Positions 22,767 to 39,171 of a DNA stretch of 39,884 bases are shown in pieces. The stretch's first letter is position 1. Each line of letters begins with the position of its first letter. Made by a program: the position numbers and the translations under genes. Source of the stretch: Pelargonium cotyledonis (Eukaryota; Streptophyta; Magnoliopsida; Geraniales; Geraniaceae); the NCBI GenBank assembly GCA_036897625.1, contig JAYMTA010000118.1:1-39884 (forward strand), given 5' to 3'. The notes beneath the pieces are model-generated. The model had not been told where the DNA came from. It saw only the letters and a list, made by a program, of their open reading frames with translations, and did not search any database.

Positions 22767-23732
22767 ACAAATGCTAACGTTTGACGGATGATTTTGATAG
22801 TCGTGGTAAGCAAAAAGAAAGTGTGGAACAAATAATATTGTTTTTGAGAAAAATAGAGTTAAAAAAGCCGGCGACAAGGTTTTGATAGGTTAGTAGAAGA
22901 GTTTGGTGCTAGACGATAAGTGACCTCAGAAGTTGATTTATGGGACTAGAGCTGATATTCTGAATTCGAATATGTGGACATATGAAATTCATGAATTCGA
23001 GAAAAATTCAATTCGATCCAATCCAATTCGATAAGTTTTGGATCGGATCGGACAAATGTGCACATTTTGGTGTAACATGAGCAAATTTGTCAAATCCGAA
23101 GAAATCTAACCCAAAATATTATCAGAATTAAATCGAATCTCATGTTTCATTCTAAAATTCGAACTAAATATGCTTTGATTTGACCGAATTGTTACCTCTA
23201 TTTGAGACACTGTCTTGTTCCTTTGTTAATAAAGAGATTGAGGAACAATAAAACAAAAAGCTCACATGATCAAATCAAGCTCCATTGCAGCCCATGTTCA
23301 ATTATTTGCCAATCCATCAACTTATTGAAATGAGGCCTCAAACACAGAATAAGTTGAAATAAGTTGAGATCAAAGCAAGAGTGCTTGATTGAACTTAACA
23401 ACCCATATGGAAATACACAAGTATTTTTAAAAGAAATTTTAGGGGAGAAGTGAAGTAGAAGTTACTATTATTGCTGGTGCACTTTCTTGAAATTGAAGGC
23501 AGAAGATAATGGCCTTCCTCATCCCAAGAATATATATATGTGTGCGTATGTATATATTATTGGGAGTTGATGAAGATAAAAGGTATTGTATATACATAAT
23601 TACATATAATGTTTTTATAAATAAAAAATACATGTATTGTATATGAAGCAAGTAGATTGGGAAGTAAGCAAAATGGGTTTGTTTGTATTATCAAAGCCAA
23701 GCTACAAGGGAATATTGAAACAACTATTATGA
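22767..23732. other. AT-rich intergenic DNA
   Basis: No gene is recognised. Positions about 22945-23205 carry repeated 'aattcga' words in both orientations (AATTCGAATATG, ATTCATGAATTCGAG, AATTCAATTCGATCC, TCCAATTCGATAAG), similar in style to the other inverted-repeat elements here, but I cannot define clean ends. Confidence 0.4.
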
Positions 23733-23989
23733 TACTCCCTCCGTACCTAAAATGAGTGTTCTATTTGTCTAAATTTTTTGTCCCAAAATGAGTATCTTGT
23801 TTCTCTTTTTAGGTTGTTATATTATTGTTTTTTCCATCTTACCTTTATCACTTATGCACATGGACAGATTTGCACATGGGGTATGGGTGGAAAAGTGATG
23901 GTTATATTGAAAACACACTAAATTATCTTGTAATTCTTAATTTTTCTAAAAAATAGTTACAAAACACTCATTTTAAAACGAAGGAAGTA
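23733..23989. mobile_element. Second Stowaway-like MITE
   Basis: The left end TACTCCCTCCGTACCTAAAA and the right end, which reads ACACTCATTTTAAAACGAAGG followed by AAGTA, are inverted complements with a few mismatches, flanked by TA. Length is about 257 bp, nearly the same as the ATG11 intronic copy, and it is non-coding. An internal second copy of 'cccaaaatgag' near 23793 resembles the terminus. It is more diverged than the first, so probably older. Confidence 0.8.
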
Positions 23990-25204
23990 TATGAGTAAGC
24001 CAGGCCTGGCCCCAAAGAACGTGATCATCGTTAGTAGTGCAAATTTTGAGCATTCATGCTCATTGTATTGACTCATATCCTTGAGCCTTGTTTTATTTGT
24101 AATAGCTTGCTGTTTTTTTCTTTTGTTGTTTCCGAATTTCTAACTTATTGAAGAGATTCATGGAATGATCTATATATAGTTTGATATGTTACAAATTATC
24201 ACTCATATCTGTTTTAGTAAATTAGTTGGAGGATCTACTCAAATTTAATTCTAATGTGTCTTAGCTGAGTATCAACTTTTTGTTCTTAGGTTCTCTACGT
24301 AGTATGAAAATTCTACTTGCTTTTAACTAAAGTTGTAGAAGGGACGTTGAGTTGGAAATATTCTAAGTGTTGAGGTTTTGGGGTGTAGGGGAGGCTTCGG
24401 CCCTTGGGGCAGAGCTTGAGGCTTGAGTCACCGATATTGACTTCTTGTGACCTGTGCGATGAAACACACTAAAAACAGAAACCTCGTATGTGTGTTCGAG
24501 ATAGCGCCTCAGGCGTACGAATAAGATATCGACTGAAAATAAGAAGAAGCTAGATATTTTTTAAAGAGAGAATGTATCAATGTAAATTATGTTTCACCCA
24601 TGACCCCTTTCTCTTACCAAAAGAGATGTATTTATATTTACAAAACCAAGCTTGCCAGTCGCCGTGTGGTTGGTTGTTTGAAAAGCGGGGTTCGCTTCAA
24701 GTTCAAACTTCAGGAACGTGCTCCAAGAATGAGCTTTCGGGACGCACTTTGGGAATGAGTTGAGCTCTGATGGCACTTTTGAGCACTCGTGTTGAGTAAG
24801 TGTCGATAAGTTTTCAAGTTGATCAACGGTTTCTAAACGACCTCGTTGGACTGTTTGGATTTTGTTAAATAGATGATGTGGCGCTCGAACGCAACATGTA
24901 GCATTTTCATTTACCCGTATAACTTATAAAATTTTTTGCTCATCTTTAACATCCTTCTTTAATTTTCCCTCCTCTTTGAACAAACAATTAAAAAAATCCT
25001 CGGTCTAGTTGCTTCGGAAACAGAAAATTGTTTTCTTGCAACTGGAATCATAAACCTTACCCTCTTGCTCAACAAGAGAGAGATAGCGTCAGCAAAACCT
25101 ACAAAGGCAGCATGGGCTGCACTCATCATTGACCCTATGCCTCTCTTCTCCATTTTTCCCATAAAATCCACCATCCAATTGCTAAACGTTAAAATTCATA
25201 AATT
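23990..25204. other. Upstream region of the SCPL29-like gene, with possible transposon debris
   Basis: The distal part (about 24370-24900) has a different, GC-richer texture (for example 'gatagcgcctcaggcgtacgaataagatatcg') and resembles decayed transposon DNA, but nothing diagnostic is seen. The last 240 bp hold the leader of the carboxypeptidase gene. Two upstream ATGs precede the start: one at 25112 (6 codons, closed before the gene) and one at 25137 that is out of frame and overlaps the true start. Whether they are in the mRNA depends on the unknown transcription start. Confidence 0.45.
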
Positions 25205-30115
<4,911 letters not shown>

Positions 30116-31784
30116 TTGTTTTGTTTCCTCCAACATACATTCATGCTTTGAACTGCATTTGAACTACTCTGTTTGAATAAGAGGAATCAATTTCCGGGTT
30201 ATTTGCATGGTTTTACCTCTCTTGCTGATAAAGGTTTTATTTCTATTTCTGTTTTGTTCATTAAGAAAAGACAAAAATGTATAATTCCAAGAGGTTAAAA
30301 GATAAAATCATGAAGAAAAAGTTGATGATGTCTCGTAATTCACTGGCACTCGTACCTGCCTTAATGAATTTATGGACTTGGAGTGTCCACCTAAATTCGT
30401 TTATTTTGTTTTCGGGCATTCATAAATTTATTAATTTTGTGTGTGCATAAAATGATGATGCATAAAGTATTTTATCGATGAATCATAATAACGAAAGTTA
30501 TATAGTATATATTACAAAGTGAGCATTCCACACCATAAATTCACAAGAAGGTGGTGATATAATATCAATTGTTAAACTTAATTTTAAATTACTAAAAATA
30601 TAAAAGTCGTATTTACCACTTTAAAGTTCACTAGTGTATGTAGAGCGGCGAGTTGTATCCATAATTTTAATGAAGTGTCATAATTTCGTTAATAATTTAG
30701 CACAAGTCAAAATTAGATAAGTCAACCACTAAAAAGACGCAGATTTGATATTCTTGCCAACCACTTATTCAAAACTATAATGTTTGACAACTTACTGGAT
30801 TCATAATTTTAATGAAGTGTCACAACTCCTTTAATGACTTAGCTTAAGCCAAACACTAAAAACGACGTAGTTTTGATATTCTTGTCAACCACTTGTTCAA
30901 ATCTATAATGTTTAACTTACCTAACTTTAAATAAATCTACTCACCTTCATTTTATGCATATCCAACTTACTACCAACAATGCGTTTGTAATCGGTTTAAA
31001 TACTCAAATACTTCGTTTGGATTGGTATTGGTGCAATTAAATATATTGTCACTATATTTTGAGTGAAACGAAAGAGAGAAACCAAGTGTAGATACGTGGG
31101 AGGTAGAGCTGACAATTTGAATTGCGCTTAATGGACACTCGACAGCTGATTATACTTTTATCTGATTCCAACTTCTTCTTTTTTTGATAAACGACGGCCT
31201 AAAACTGTATGTATACTAGTAACCAATAGTATTTAGGAAAGAGACTATTTCTCTTATCCAGAAGATGGTCGGTTCGGATTTATTATGTATAATTTTGGGT
31301 CTGGTATACTCTTAAAATCATTGTATTTTATGGCTATAAGCTACAACTCGAAATCCAACCCGACTCTAACCCAACTTACCCAAATACACTGTACGGTCGG
31401 GGTAGAGTGGGAGGCTCCTCCATCTCAGGGAGCATCTTTTGTCGCTTGTTTGTGTATACAAATCACATTGATATATATAAATAAAATCTAAACTTTTTAA
31501 CATGAATTTATTTCTAAAATACACTGACGAAACTGCATTAATTTGTGTCATTTTTTATTACGAATAAAATAATGTGTATACAATAAATGAGTTTGTCAAA
31601 GGATATTTTAAAAAAGAAAAAGCAACTGCTATTTTGCTCCACTGCCTCAGCTTCCATAATCTATCTCATCTACAGCTCTCAGTCTCAGTCTCGCCAACCC
31701 AACCTAACCCATCTCAGGTAGGCGCTTAAATTCACTCCCTCTCTTTGCTTTCTCTTCCATTCATTTCTCAATTTCCAGATTTCC
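30116..31784. other. Intergenic region between SCPL29-like and BFA2-like genes
   Basis: The first 150 bases or so are the SCPL29 3' UTR; the last 150 or so are the pyrimidine-rich leader of the PPR gene, in which no earlier ATG precedes the start. The middle is AT-rich with a diverged direct duplication (listed separately). No gene resembling the MAT1 gene that I recall near this position in Arabidopsis is seen. Confidence 0.5.
30659..30925. repeat. Diverged direct duplication of about 130 bp
   Basis: Two adjacent copies (about 30659-30799 and 30800-30925) share 'cataattttaatgaagtgtca' near the start, 'ttgatattcttg(c/t)caaccact' in the middle and 'ctataatgttt' near the end. The first copy has a short insertion around 'aattagataagtc'. 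They diverge by roughly a sixth to a fifth by eye. No coding potential. Confidence 0.75.
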
Positions 31785-34481
31785 ATGGCGTCCTTGAAAT
31801 TTCCCATTTCTTTTGACACATTTGATCCTAAACACAAGCACTTGCTCGATAGATTTTCACTTCTTTCAATTGCTACTTGTAATTTCAATTCTCTGAAAAG
31901 GGTCAAACACATTAAGGTCTCTCGGCTCGATACCCAGCTGAGCCAAGTGGAGGATGCTGATATTTTCACTCCAAATACTGCTGTGGTTACTGAGAGTTTT
32001 GTTGAGCCAAAACCCATCTCGCAGCATCCAGTTAGGAACAAGTTCAGGAATAAAGGGACTCAAAGGGAGGTGGGTTCCAAATATGTGTTCAAAAGGAATG
32101 GGGATCAGAGAAAAATTGATGATTTTTTTGTGTATGATGGTGGCCTAGATGTTGATTACTCTGCTCTTAGGGCTGATTTGAGCTTGGAGCACTGTGATAC
32201 GATCTTGAGGCGGCTAGAGAGGTCTGATGACAGTAAGGCATTGGATTTTTTTGACTGGATGAGAAGCAATGGGAGGTTAGATCAGAATGTGGGTGCTTAT
32301 AGTTTGATTCTTCGGGTGATTGGGAGGAGAGAAGATTGGGACGGGGCTGAGAAGATGATTGGAGAGATGGGTGCTAATTCTGCTTTTGAACTTGATTATC
32401 GGCCTTTTAATACACTTATTTATGCTTGTTCCAAGAAAGGACTTGTGCAGTCGGGTGCAAAATGGTTTCGCATGATGTTGGAGCTTGGGGTTCGGCCTAA
32501 CATTGCTACATTTGGTATGGTCATGAGTCTATACCAGAAGGGTTGGAATGTTGAGGAGGCTGAGTTTGCATTTGCCCAAATGAGGAATTTTGGAATCAAA
32601 TGTCAATCTTCATACTCGTCAATGATCACAATTTATACTCGTTTGAGTCTATATGATAAAGCCGAAGAAGTAGTTGGGTTGTTGAGAGACGATAAAGTGG
32701 TTCTGAATGTGGAGAATTGGGTGGTGATGCTTAATTGTTATTGTCAGCAAGGCAAATTAGAGGACGCTGAATTGGTATTCACTTCAATGCAGGAAGCTGG
32801 GATTCCCGCTAACATTGTTGCATACAATACATTGATAACCGGTTATGGCAAGGTATCCAATATGGATGCGGCTCAGCTCCTATTCCAGAAACTGCAAGAT
32901 GCTGGATTAGAGCCTGATGAAACAACTTTCCGGTCCATGCTTGAAGGCTGGGGTCGAGCTGACAATTATAAGAAGGCAGAATGGTACTATTGGGAACTAA
33001 AGAGGTTAGGGTTTGAGCCCAACTCATCTAACCTGTTCACGCTTATAAGTTTGCAGGCCAAACACGGGGATGAAGATGGTGCGATTAGAACTCTTGGTGA
33101 TATGATGAAAATAGGCTGTCAATATTCTTCTGCCCTGGGTACTATTTTACATGCATATGAAAGTGCTGGAAGGACTGATAATGTGCCTATCATTTTAAAA
33201 GGTTCATTCTATCGACACATTTTGGTCAACCCGACTTCATGCTCCATTCTGCTCATGGCTTACGTCAAGCATGGTTTGGTGGATGATACTATTAAGGTTT
33301 TGAAGGAGAAACAATGGAAGGATCCATCTTTTGAGGATAACTTGTATCATCTTTTAATTTGCTCATGCAAAGAGTTGGGTCATCTTGAGCATGCTGTTAA
33401 GATATACAGTCACATGCCCAATTATGATTCAAAACAAAACATGCATATTGCGTGCACTATGATTGGCATTTACAGTACCATGGGTCAGTTCACTGAAGCA
33501 GAAAGTCTCTATCTACAGTTAAAATCTTCAGGAACCGCCTTGGACTTGATTGGTTTTAGTATTGTTGTAAGGATGTATGTTAAAGCTGGATCCTTGAAAG
33601 ATGCGAGCTCTGTTCTAGAAGCTTTGGAAGAACAGGGCATTATTCCGGATATTTATCTTCTTCGTGATATGCTCCGTATATATCAGCGATGTGGCATGCT
33701 GGATAAATTGGCAGATCTATACTATAAAATCATGAAGAGTGACATCACTTGGGATCAGGAAACATATAATTGTGTCATAAACTGCTGTGCTCGTGCTCTG
33801 CCAGTTGATGAGCTTTCCAGGCTTTTTGATGAGATGCTTAAGTGTGGGTTTGCTCCTAATACCATCACCTTTAATGTCATGCTCCATCAATATGGAAAAG
33901 CCAAGCTTTTAAAGAAGGCTCAGAAGTTGTTCCGGATGGCTAAAAAGCGAGGCTTGGTTGATGTAATATCATACAATACTCTAATTTCTATGTATGGGGA
34001 TGATAGAAAATTTAAAGGCATGTCCTCAACTGTCCGAGAAATGCAAATGGATGGCTTTTCAGTTTCCCTTGAAGCCTTCAATTCTATGTTGGACGCCTAT
34101 GGGAGAGAAGGTCAGATGGAGTCCTTCAGAGAAGTCTTGAAGAGAATGAAAGAATCAAATTGTGCATCTGACCATTACACATATAACATCATGATTAATA
34201 TCTATGGAGAACAAGGATGGATAGATGAAGTCGCTGAAGTGCTGACAGAACTTAAAGAACGAGGACTTGGGCCTGATTTATGCAGCTACAATACATTGAT
34301 AAAAGCGTATGGAATTGCTGGAATGGTTGAAGAAGCTGTAGGTTTGGTGAAGGAAATGAGAGGACATGGGATAGAACCTGATAAGATAACATACACCAAT
34401 TTGGTCAACGCACTGCGAAAGAATGACAAGTTCTTAGAAGCTGTCAGATGGTCCTTGTGGATGAAGCAGCTGAATATGTGA
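31785..34481 (+). CDS. BFA2: P-class pentatricopeptide repeat protein, probable BFA2 orthologue, 898 aa
   Basis: A single uninterrupted frame of 898 codons, intronless as is usual for plant PPR genes; the ATG in CCATGGCG context is the first one. The N-terminal 50-odd residues are Ser/Lys/Phe-rich with few acidic residues, fitting a chloroplast transit peptide. From about residue 145 to the end there are roughly 20 tandem PPR motifs (for example PNIATFGMVMSLYQKGWNVE, NIVAYNTLITGYGKVSNMDA, PDLCSYNTLIKAYGIAGMVE, PDKITYTNLVNALRK). No E, E+ or DYW extension is present, so this is an RNA stabilising or processing P-class protein rather than an editing factor. Arabidopsis BFA2 (At4g30825, about 904 aa) sits next to SCPL29 and is needed for accumulation of the plastid atpH/atpF transcript for ATP synthase. 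The orthologue call rests on position, length and class, not an alignment. Confidence 0.85.
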   Translation: MASLKFPISFDTFDPKHKHLLDRFSLLSIATCNFNSLKRVKHIKVSRLDTQLSQVEDADIFTPNTAVVTESFVEPKPISQHPVRNKFRNKGTQREVGSKYVFKRNGDQRKIDDFFVYDGGLDVDYSALRADLSLEHCDTILRRLERSDDSKALDFFDWMRSNGRLDQNVGAYSLILRVIGRREDWDGAEKMIGEMGANSAFELDYRPFNTLIYACSKKGLVQSGAKWFRMMLELGVRPNIATFGMVMSLYQKGWNVEEAEFAFAQMRNFGIKCQSSYSSMITIYTRLSLYDKAEEVVGLLRDDKVVLNVENWVVMLNCYCQQGKLEDAELVFTSMQEAGIPANIVAYNTLITGYGKVSNMDAAQLLFQKLQDAGLEPDETTFRSMLEGWGRADNYKKAEWYYWELKRLGFEPNSSNLFTLISLQAKHGDEDGAIRTLGDMMKIGCQYSSALGTILHAYESAGRTDNVPIILKGSFYRHILVNPTSCSILLMAYVKHGLVDDTIKVLKEKQWKDPSFEDNLYHLLICSCKELGHLEHAVKIYSHMPNYDSKQNMHIACTMIGIYSTMGQFTEAESLYLQLKSSGTALDLIGFSIVVRMYVKAGSLKDASSVLEALEEQGIIPDIYLLRDMLRIYQRCGMLDKLADLYYKIMKSDITWDQETYNCVINCCARALPVDELSRLFDEMLKCGFAPNTITFNVMLHQYGKAKLLKKAQKLFRMAKKRGLVDVISYNTLISMYGDDRKFKGMSSTVREMQMDGFSVSLEAFNSMLDAYGREGQMESFREVLKRMKESNCASDHYTYNIMINIYGEQGWIDEVAEVLTELKERGLGPDLCSYNTLIKAYGIAGMVEEAVGLVKEMRGHGIEPDKITYTNLVNALRKNDKFLEAVRWSLWMKQLNM

Positions 34482-35385
34482 AGTTCACAATGTAGACAAA
34501 GTTTTTTACTGTTGACCTTTTTGGCCCCTCCATACCAAATAATTTCCTGGGATTCATACCAGACACAAAAGATATTCAAGGTACATATGCTTGTTGTAAG
34601 ATAATATTATTTGTTTGTGAAACTAGTCCTGTTAGTTTTCTTGTTTAATTGTGGTTACAAGAGTTCTGTTAATTTTTTTCACCTTCCCATTAAGTATTCT
34701 GCCTCTTGTTCTCTCATCTCATGAGAAATAATGTCCATAATTAATTGTGATTTAACCGTATAGCCTTTTAATTTCGATTCTGTTTTCTTGGGGAATTGCT
34801 ACTCTTTTTAACATGCCTATCACAGTATGCAACCATGGTTGGTCTGCTTGCATTAATTACCGAAGGAGTCATTTTGCACTTCGAATTTTATGCTTGAACT
34901 CCTCAAGTGTTTGGGATAAGCTAACGGATCCTGAGCTTTACATCTATTATTTTCTTCAATTCCAGGGTATTGGTGTCAATGCATTTTGTGTACTTTCTAC
35001 ATTGGACTGAGTGTTATGATGATGGTGGCTTCTACAAGCTCCGTTTTATAGCATGCTATAAAATTGTGTTGTAGAGGACAGCTTCAAGTAAAAGTTGAAA
35101 GCCAATATTAATTTTATACTCTTAACAAGTGCAATATGGCTTCCTTATTTGCATCAACTCATCAATCCTTATAGATAGAATATTAGAGTTCAGTTATTTA
35201 GTTTGTCAATTAGTTGACATTTACAATTAGGTGATATGTAAATATTTACTTTTCAAGAATAGAGTAGACTTAGATGAGTTATAGGCTACTAATATGTAAT
35301 TAGCTTAATGACAAATCGGTGTGCATCTTTGTTATATAATGATGATTCTCCATAAAAGGATATGTTTTTTCCCTCGGAAATTTGT

Positions 35386-35403
35386 CATGGTATTAGAGCC
35401 ACA
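35386..35403 (+). mobile_element. LTR-retrotransposon fragment: LTR end plus tRNA-Met-type primer-binding site
   Basis: The sequence CA followed by TGGTATTAGAGCC (35388-35400) matches the usual end of a plant 5' LTR and a primer-binding site complementary to initiator tRNA-Met (TGGTATCAGAGC, one change). The preceding 150-200 bp would be the LTR, with 'gttatataatg' as a possible TATA region near 35331. No polymerase genes or matching 3' LTR lie downstream, so it is a truncated remnant. The left border is not defined. Confidence 0.65.
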
Positions 35404-36097
35404 AACCAACAACCATTACGGCAAGTTGTTTGGTCTCGAGCCTCTTTTCCGGTGTTTGTTTTTATTGTCTATAAATAATAAATAAATAAATAAATTCTGA
35501 TCTCCTGTATTTGAGTTCTCTTCGTTCAATATCTTTTTTCTCATACGTAGTACGAATATTCAACTTTGGATTTCGTCAAAGGAAAGGTGAAACCGTTATT
35601 ATATCATTTTTCACATGTAATTTGTTTGGTCTTCATGACATTAATGAGCTAATCTAAAATGTCAACTAACATAATTTCAAAGTGTGAATAATTTCATCTT
35701 CTAACTATTATTTTAGTTTTGTAAACCATACACCAATAATTGGCACTTTTTTGTTAATTAAAGCAAACTTCTTTACATTGAAATGGACAAGGTATTAAGA
35801 ATTGAGAGAATGACAATAAGATAAGATTTCATTCCAAATTTCATCAAATATTGACCAAACAGTAGCTAAATTGTGAAAGTTTAAGCATTTACAAATTATA
35901 TAATACATGTTCCCTGCCAAATAAAAAGAAAAGATCTCTATTTCTATCTTCCTACATTTGTATGGCACAGAAAAATAACTATTAGATTACAAAACCCTAA
36001 AAAAGACACCATTAGTCGAATTCGAAGAGATTCCCGCAAACTCACACGATAAATCCCAAAATATGAGTGAGCACCTGCCTCTCTATCTTAGCCGCAG

Positions 36098-36144
36098 AAA
36101 ATATCCCCTCAAACAAATTACAATATGAGCGTAGGGGATATTTT
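36098..36144. repeat. 12-bp perfect inverted repeat near the 3' end of the RPOT gene
   Basis: AAAATATCCCCT (36098-36109) pairs perfectly with AGGGGATATTTT (36133-36144), with a 23-nt loop. It lies about 340 bp past the polymerase stop codon on the minus strand and could be in that gene's 3' UTR. Confidence 0.65.
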
Positions 36145-36481
36145 GCTTTCCACGGCTGGCTTGGTTCAATTGTCCTCAGCTCGATTCAGTTTCTCCTCTT
36201 TTGATACTAATCCTATTATTAGGCAAGAAAGAGAGCATACATTTTGACTTCCTTCATAACCTTAATATTGCAGTACGGCTCAGCCTGGAAAAAGCGTTCA
36301 ACTTGATGGAATATACTTGTAGTCTCTCTTGGAGAAGTTGGAGGCAGTGATGCTAGCATTTTTTTTTTCCTTCCAAATCCATATTCAGTTCAATCTGCAA
36401 CCCCACTTTAGTTCCTACGATGGTCGAGGGCTTCTTTGAAAATGTACATATTTGCTTCTGGAGCATGTAGGCTAGGCAGTA

Positions 36482-39171
36482 TCAGTTGAAAAAATATGGA
36501 GATTTGAGAACTTCCTGTATATCGAAGTTGCCCCTATCTGGGATGGGAGGAAATGTCAAATGTGGATACGATGTCTGGAAGTTTTCAAGCAGCTGGAAGG
36601 CCATTAGCACCGGGATCAGTTAGTGTCAATATAAGCAAAGAGTACAAGGATTTCAAAATGCTCTATAAATACAGATTCTTGAACTCTTGTAATGAAGAAA
36701 CTCGTCTTCTATCCACTTACATTTTCAAGTACCGGCTTGCTATATAGCTCCACAAATTTTTCCCGAAGTATCGTATTCATTGTGTCCACATCACATGCAT
36801 GCGTCCAGAAAGAGTCATGCACCCCTGCAAACTGATTGTTAGACAGATGTGACAGGTTTCATGTTTCAGTTCCCAAAAGTTTTAGGACAATTCACAGAAC
36901 GAAAATGAAAAAGGTATAAGCATGCAATGTACTGACATATATTACGTTTAGCATTTCACTTCCAATGAGCATGTGATGAGACTTGAGCAAATTAATGGTC
37001 TCTACAGAGATCATACTGCCTGGTTCAACTTCCAGTAACCACATGTCAATTTAAATCAGTAAACAGTCATTGAGTTGACATTTTTGCACCTATCTACTGA
37101 ACAGCAATAGTTATCAACAAGTTCACATAGATATCATAAACGTCTACCCTTAGATACACAAACATAGAAGAGAGAACAATGAAAGCACCATCCCAACTAT
37201 AGAAAATTTGGAAAACTCTTTCCAGAAATAAGTATTCATAATTTGGATCTCGTACTCTATGTTAGTACTCTATTTATTCACAAAATTTCTTCTTATAGAT
37301 ATTAGAATTAGTGTACATTTTATTCACTTTCCCGTATCCTGTAAGGAAGATAAAGGATCTACAAAAAGAAATTATAAACATTAACAGACTTGAACATAAA
37401 TGCAGAATAAAAACTTGAATGAATAGCCAATGGTGTCAAACTGGTTTGGAAGAAACTTTGAGCTACCTTCCTTTGTAAATTAGAAGCATAACAACATGTT
37501 AGTAAGCGTGTTTGCTAACATCTGCTCTTATCAAGGTGGTCAAGTTCTATGGACATACCTGCAAAATGCAGCCCAGCATCCCGGCAGGCAATAGCTGTCA
37601 TCATCATGTGTGTACCATCAAGTGAATGTACAAAATTTGGAGGAAAAGCGGTTTTTTGTTTTCTGAGTTGAACCTGGATTTAAGGTGACAACATAAGAGT
37701 GGGCAACAACAAGTCTTCAAAATGAAAGATGGAAAGAGGACCAAAAGTGTCATAAAGAAGTAGCATACCGAGTCACCCTCCATCTGCAATGTCAAAACCT
37801 GAAGTGATGTTTTTATCTGCAGATTCATATAAAAATCAATTACTATACTGTTAAGGAGTCCTTTCATGAGCAGAATGTGGATAAGGATGCTAGAGCCTTC
37901 AATCAACTATAGTCCTAGGCCCTCAAACCCTGTGCAGTTTTCTTAATGTAGAAGTTAGCTAATTATGCTCTCATACTTCAACTCGAAACTCAAATAAATG
38001 TCTTATACTCAACCCTAACTAGACAACTTGTTGCTTCCTATTTATTATTTTTCTGTACACCATTTTTCTATCTATTATGACATGACCAAACACTGAACAT
38101 ATAGATCATTTGATCGAGTTTCATAATATTAATCTAACTTCAGAAATCAAAACTGTCATAAAATCAAGAGTGCAATAGTGCATATCTGTCTTCTTTTTTT
38201 CCGATAGGCAATACCAACACCACCTAAAGGGAGGCTCAAACCTGAGACCTCGAGGGGACCAAGGGGCCTAAACCACATGCCCCAATGGTTGTTAGTAGTG
38301 CATGCCTGTCTTGTTATTTATTTTTAGATAGTTTCGTCAGAAGAAAAGGATTGCATCATGATAATAGGGGTGATTCTTATCCAACAAAAAATCAAGTTCA
38401 AAACTCACTGCACGCCGTTCAGCTTTATAGTAGGGTTGCACAACCGGAAGACCTAGAGGAGTTGTCCATTGCACAGGCTGATTTTCAGAGGCAACAACCT
38501 ACAGATATCCCACAAAAAAAAAAAAAAATTGTAATTCGATAAAATATGAATTCCAACGACAGATGAAAAGCTTCCTGGTTTTGCATACCTTTGCACAAGC
38601 ACCAAGCCAACTCATTATACGACGAGCAGCATCGAATATCTCTCCAAGGGCAGCCATTGTCACCTAAAGAGAATAAATAAATAAATAGATAAAGCACTTT
38701 AAAGTTCGATAAAATACAGAAGAAAAACACAATTTCCCTGTATAAAATATGGTGATACGATATCTACCACCTGAAAAACAATTTAAAATACAACAAAAAC
38801 AATTTCAAAAATATGACAGTTGCTTACTTTAGCAGCATAGCAAGACGCAGAGAACAATTGTCTATCATCAGAAATAAGCCCCTTCTGCTGCAGTCTTTTT
38901 TTTATTTGATCACGTGCTCCAATATACGTGACACCATATACTGAAGTCATTACAGTTTGCTTCACTAATTTCCGATCCACCTGAAGCTTCCAAAATTTGA
39001 ACCATTGGTTGAAAGCATTTGTGACATGATGAAAGCTGCTCGCTAAGAGCAACTAATTATTGTTTAGTGGAAGAAGCATTACTAACCTGATCAATTAAGA
39101 TTTTGGCTAATAAAGCATTTGGATGTGTATCCGGGTCTTTTTTGCTGTCTCTTTCCATAATAATGCGAACC
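36482..39171 (-). CDS. RPOTp: Phage-type organellar RNA polymerase, probable plastid RPOTp; 3' part only (8 exons, 259 aa)
   Basis: Minus-strand exons: 39087-39171, 38828-38980, 38589-38663, 38409-38498, 37769-37816, 37559-37673, 36721-36824, 36482-36592, all GT-AG and in frame, encoding the last 259 residues; the rest lies beyond the right edge. The gene is the single-subunit T7-type polymerase. Visible are [20 protein letters not shown] with the Lys and Tyr of the O-helix (T7 K631, Y639), [50 protein letters not shown] and [14 protein letters not shown] with the catalytic Asp (T7 D812), ending in the family signature KSPYFFN. Such enzymes transcribe plastid or mitochondrial genes. The plastid form (RPOTp/SCA3) is preferred because it neighbours ASG1 in Arabidopsis; RPOTm and RPOTmp have very similar C-termini, so the subtype is inferred. 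Confidence 0.92.
38176..38312 (-). mobile_element. tRNA-derived SINE-like insertion in an RPOT intron
   Basis: Flanks are near-identical 17-mers: TAGTGCATATCTGTCTT (38176-38192) and TAGTGCATGCCTGTCTT (38296-38312), two mismatches, typical of an aged target-site duplication. On the minus strand the roughly 100-bp insert reads GGGGCATGTGGTTTAGG..., contains a B-box-like GGTTTGAGCCTCC (complement of about 38230-38242) and ends in an A-rich tail. These are hallmarks of a tRNA-type SINE. It sits in the intron between the RPOT exons at 38409-38498 and 37769-37816. The family is not identified. Confidence 0.7.

Larger units (their letters stand above)
34482..36481. other. Convergent 3' intergenic region between BFA2-like and RPOT genes
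   Basis: The 3' UTR of the PPR gene occupies the left end and the 3' UTR of the polymerase gene the right end. Between them are an LTR fragment with a primer-binding site (about 35386-35400), an AAAT simple repeat (about 35475-35497) and a 12-bp inverted repeat at 36098-36144. The open frame at 34813-35010 (+) is not a protein I recognise. No further gene is seen. Confidence 0.5.

Noticed and set aside
22945-23205. Further inverted-repeat transposon
   Set aside because: Repeated AATTCGA words are present but no matching ends or target-site duplication could be defined.
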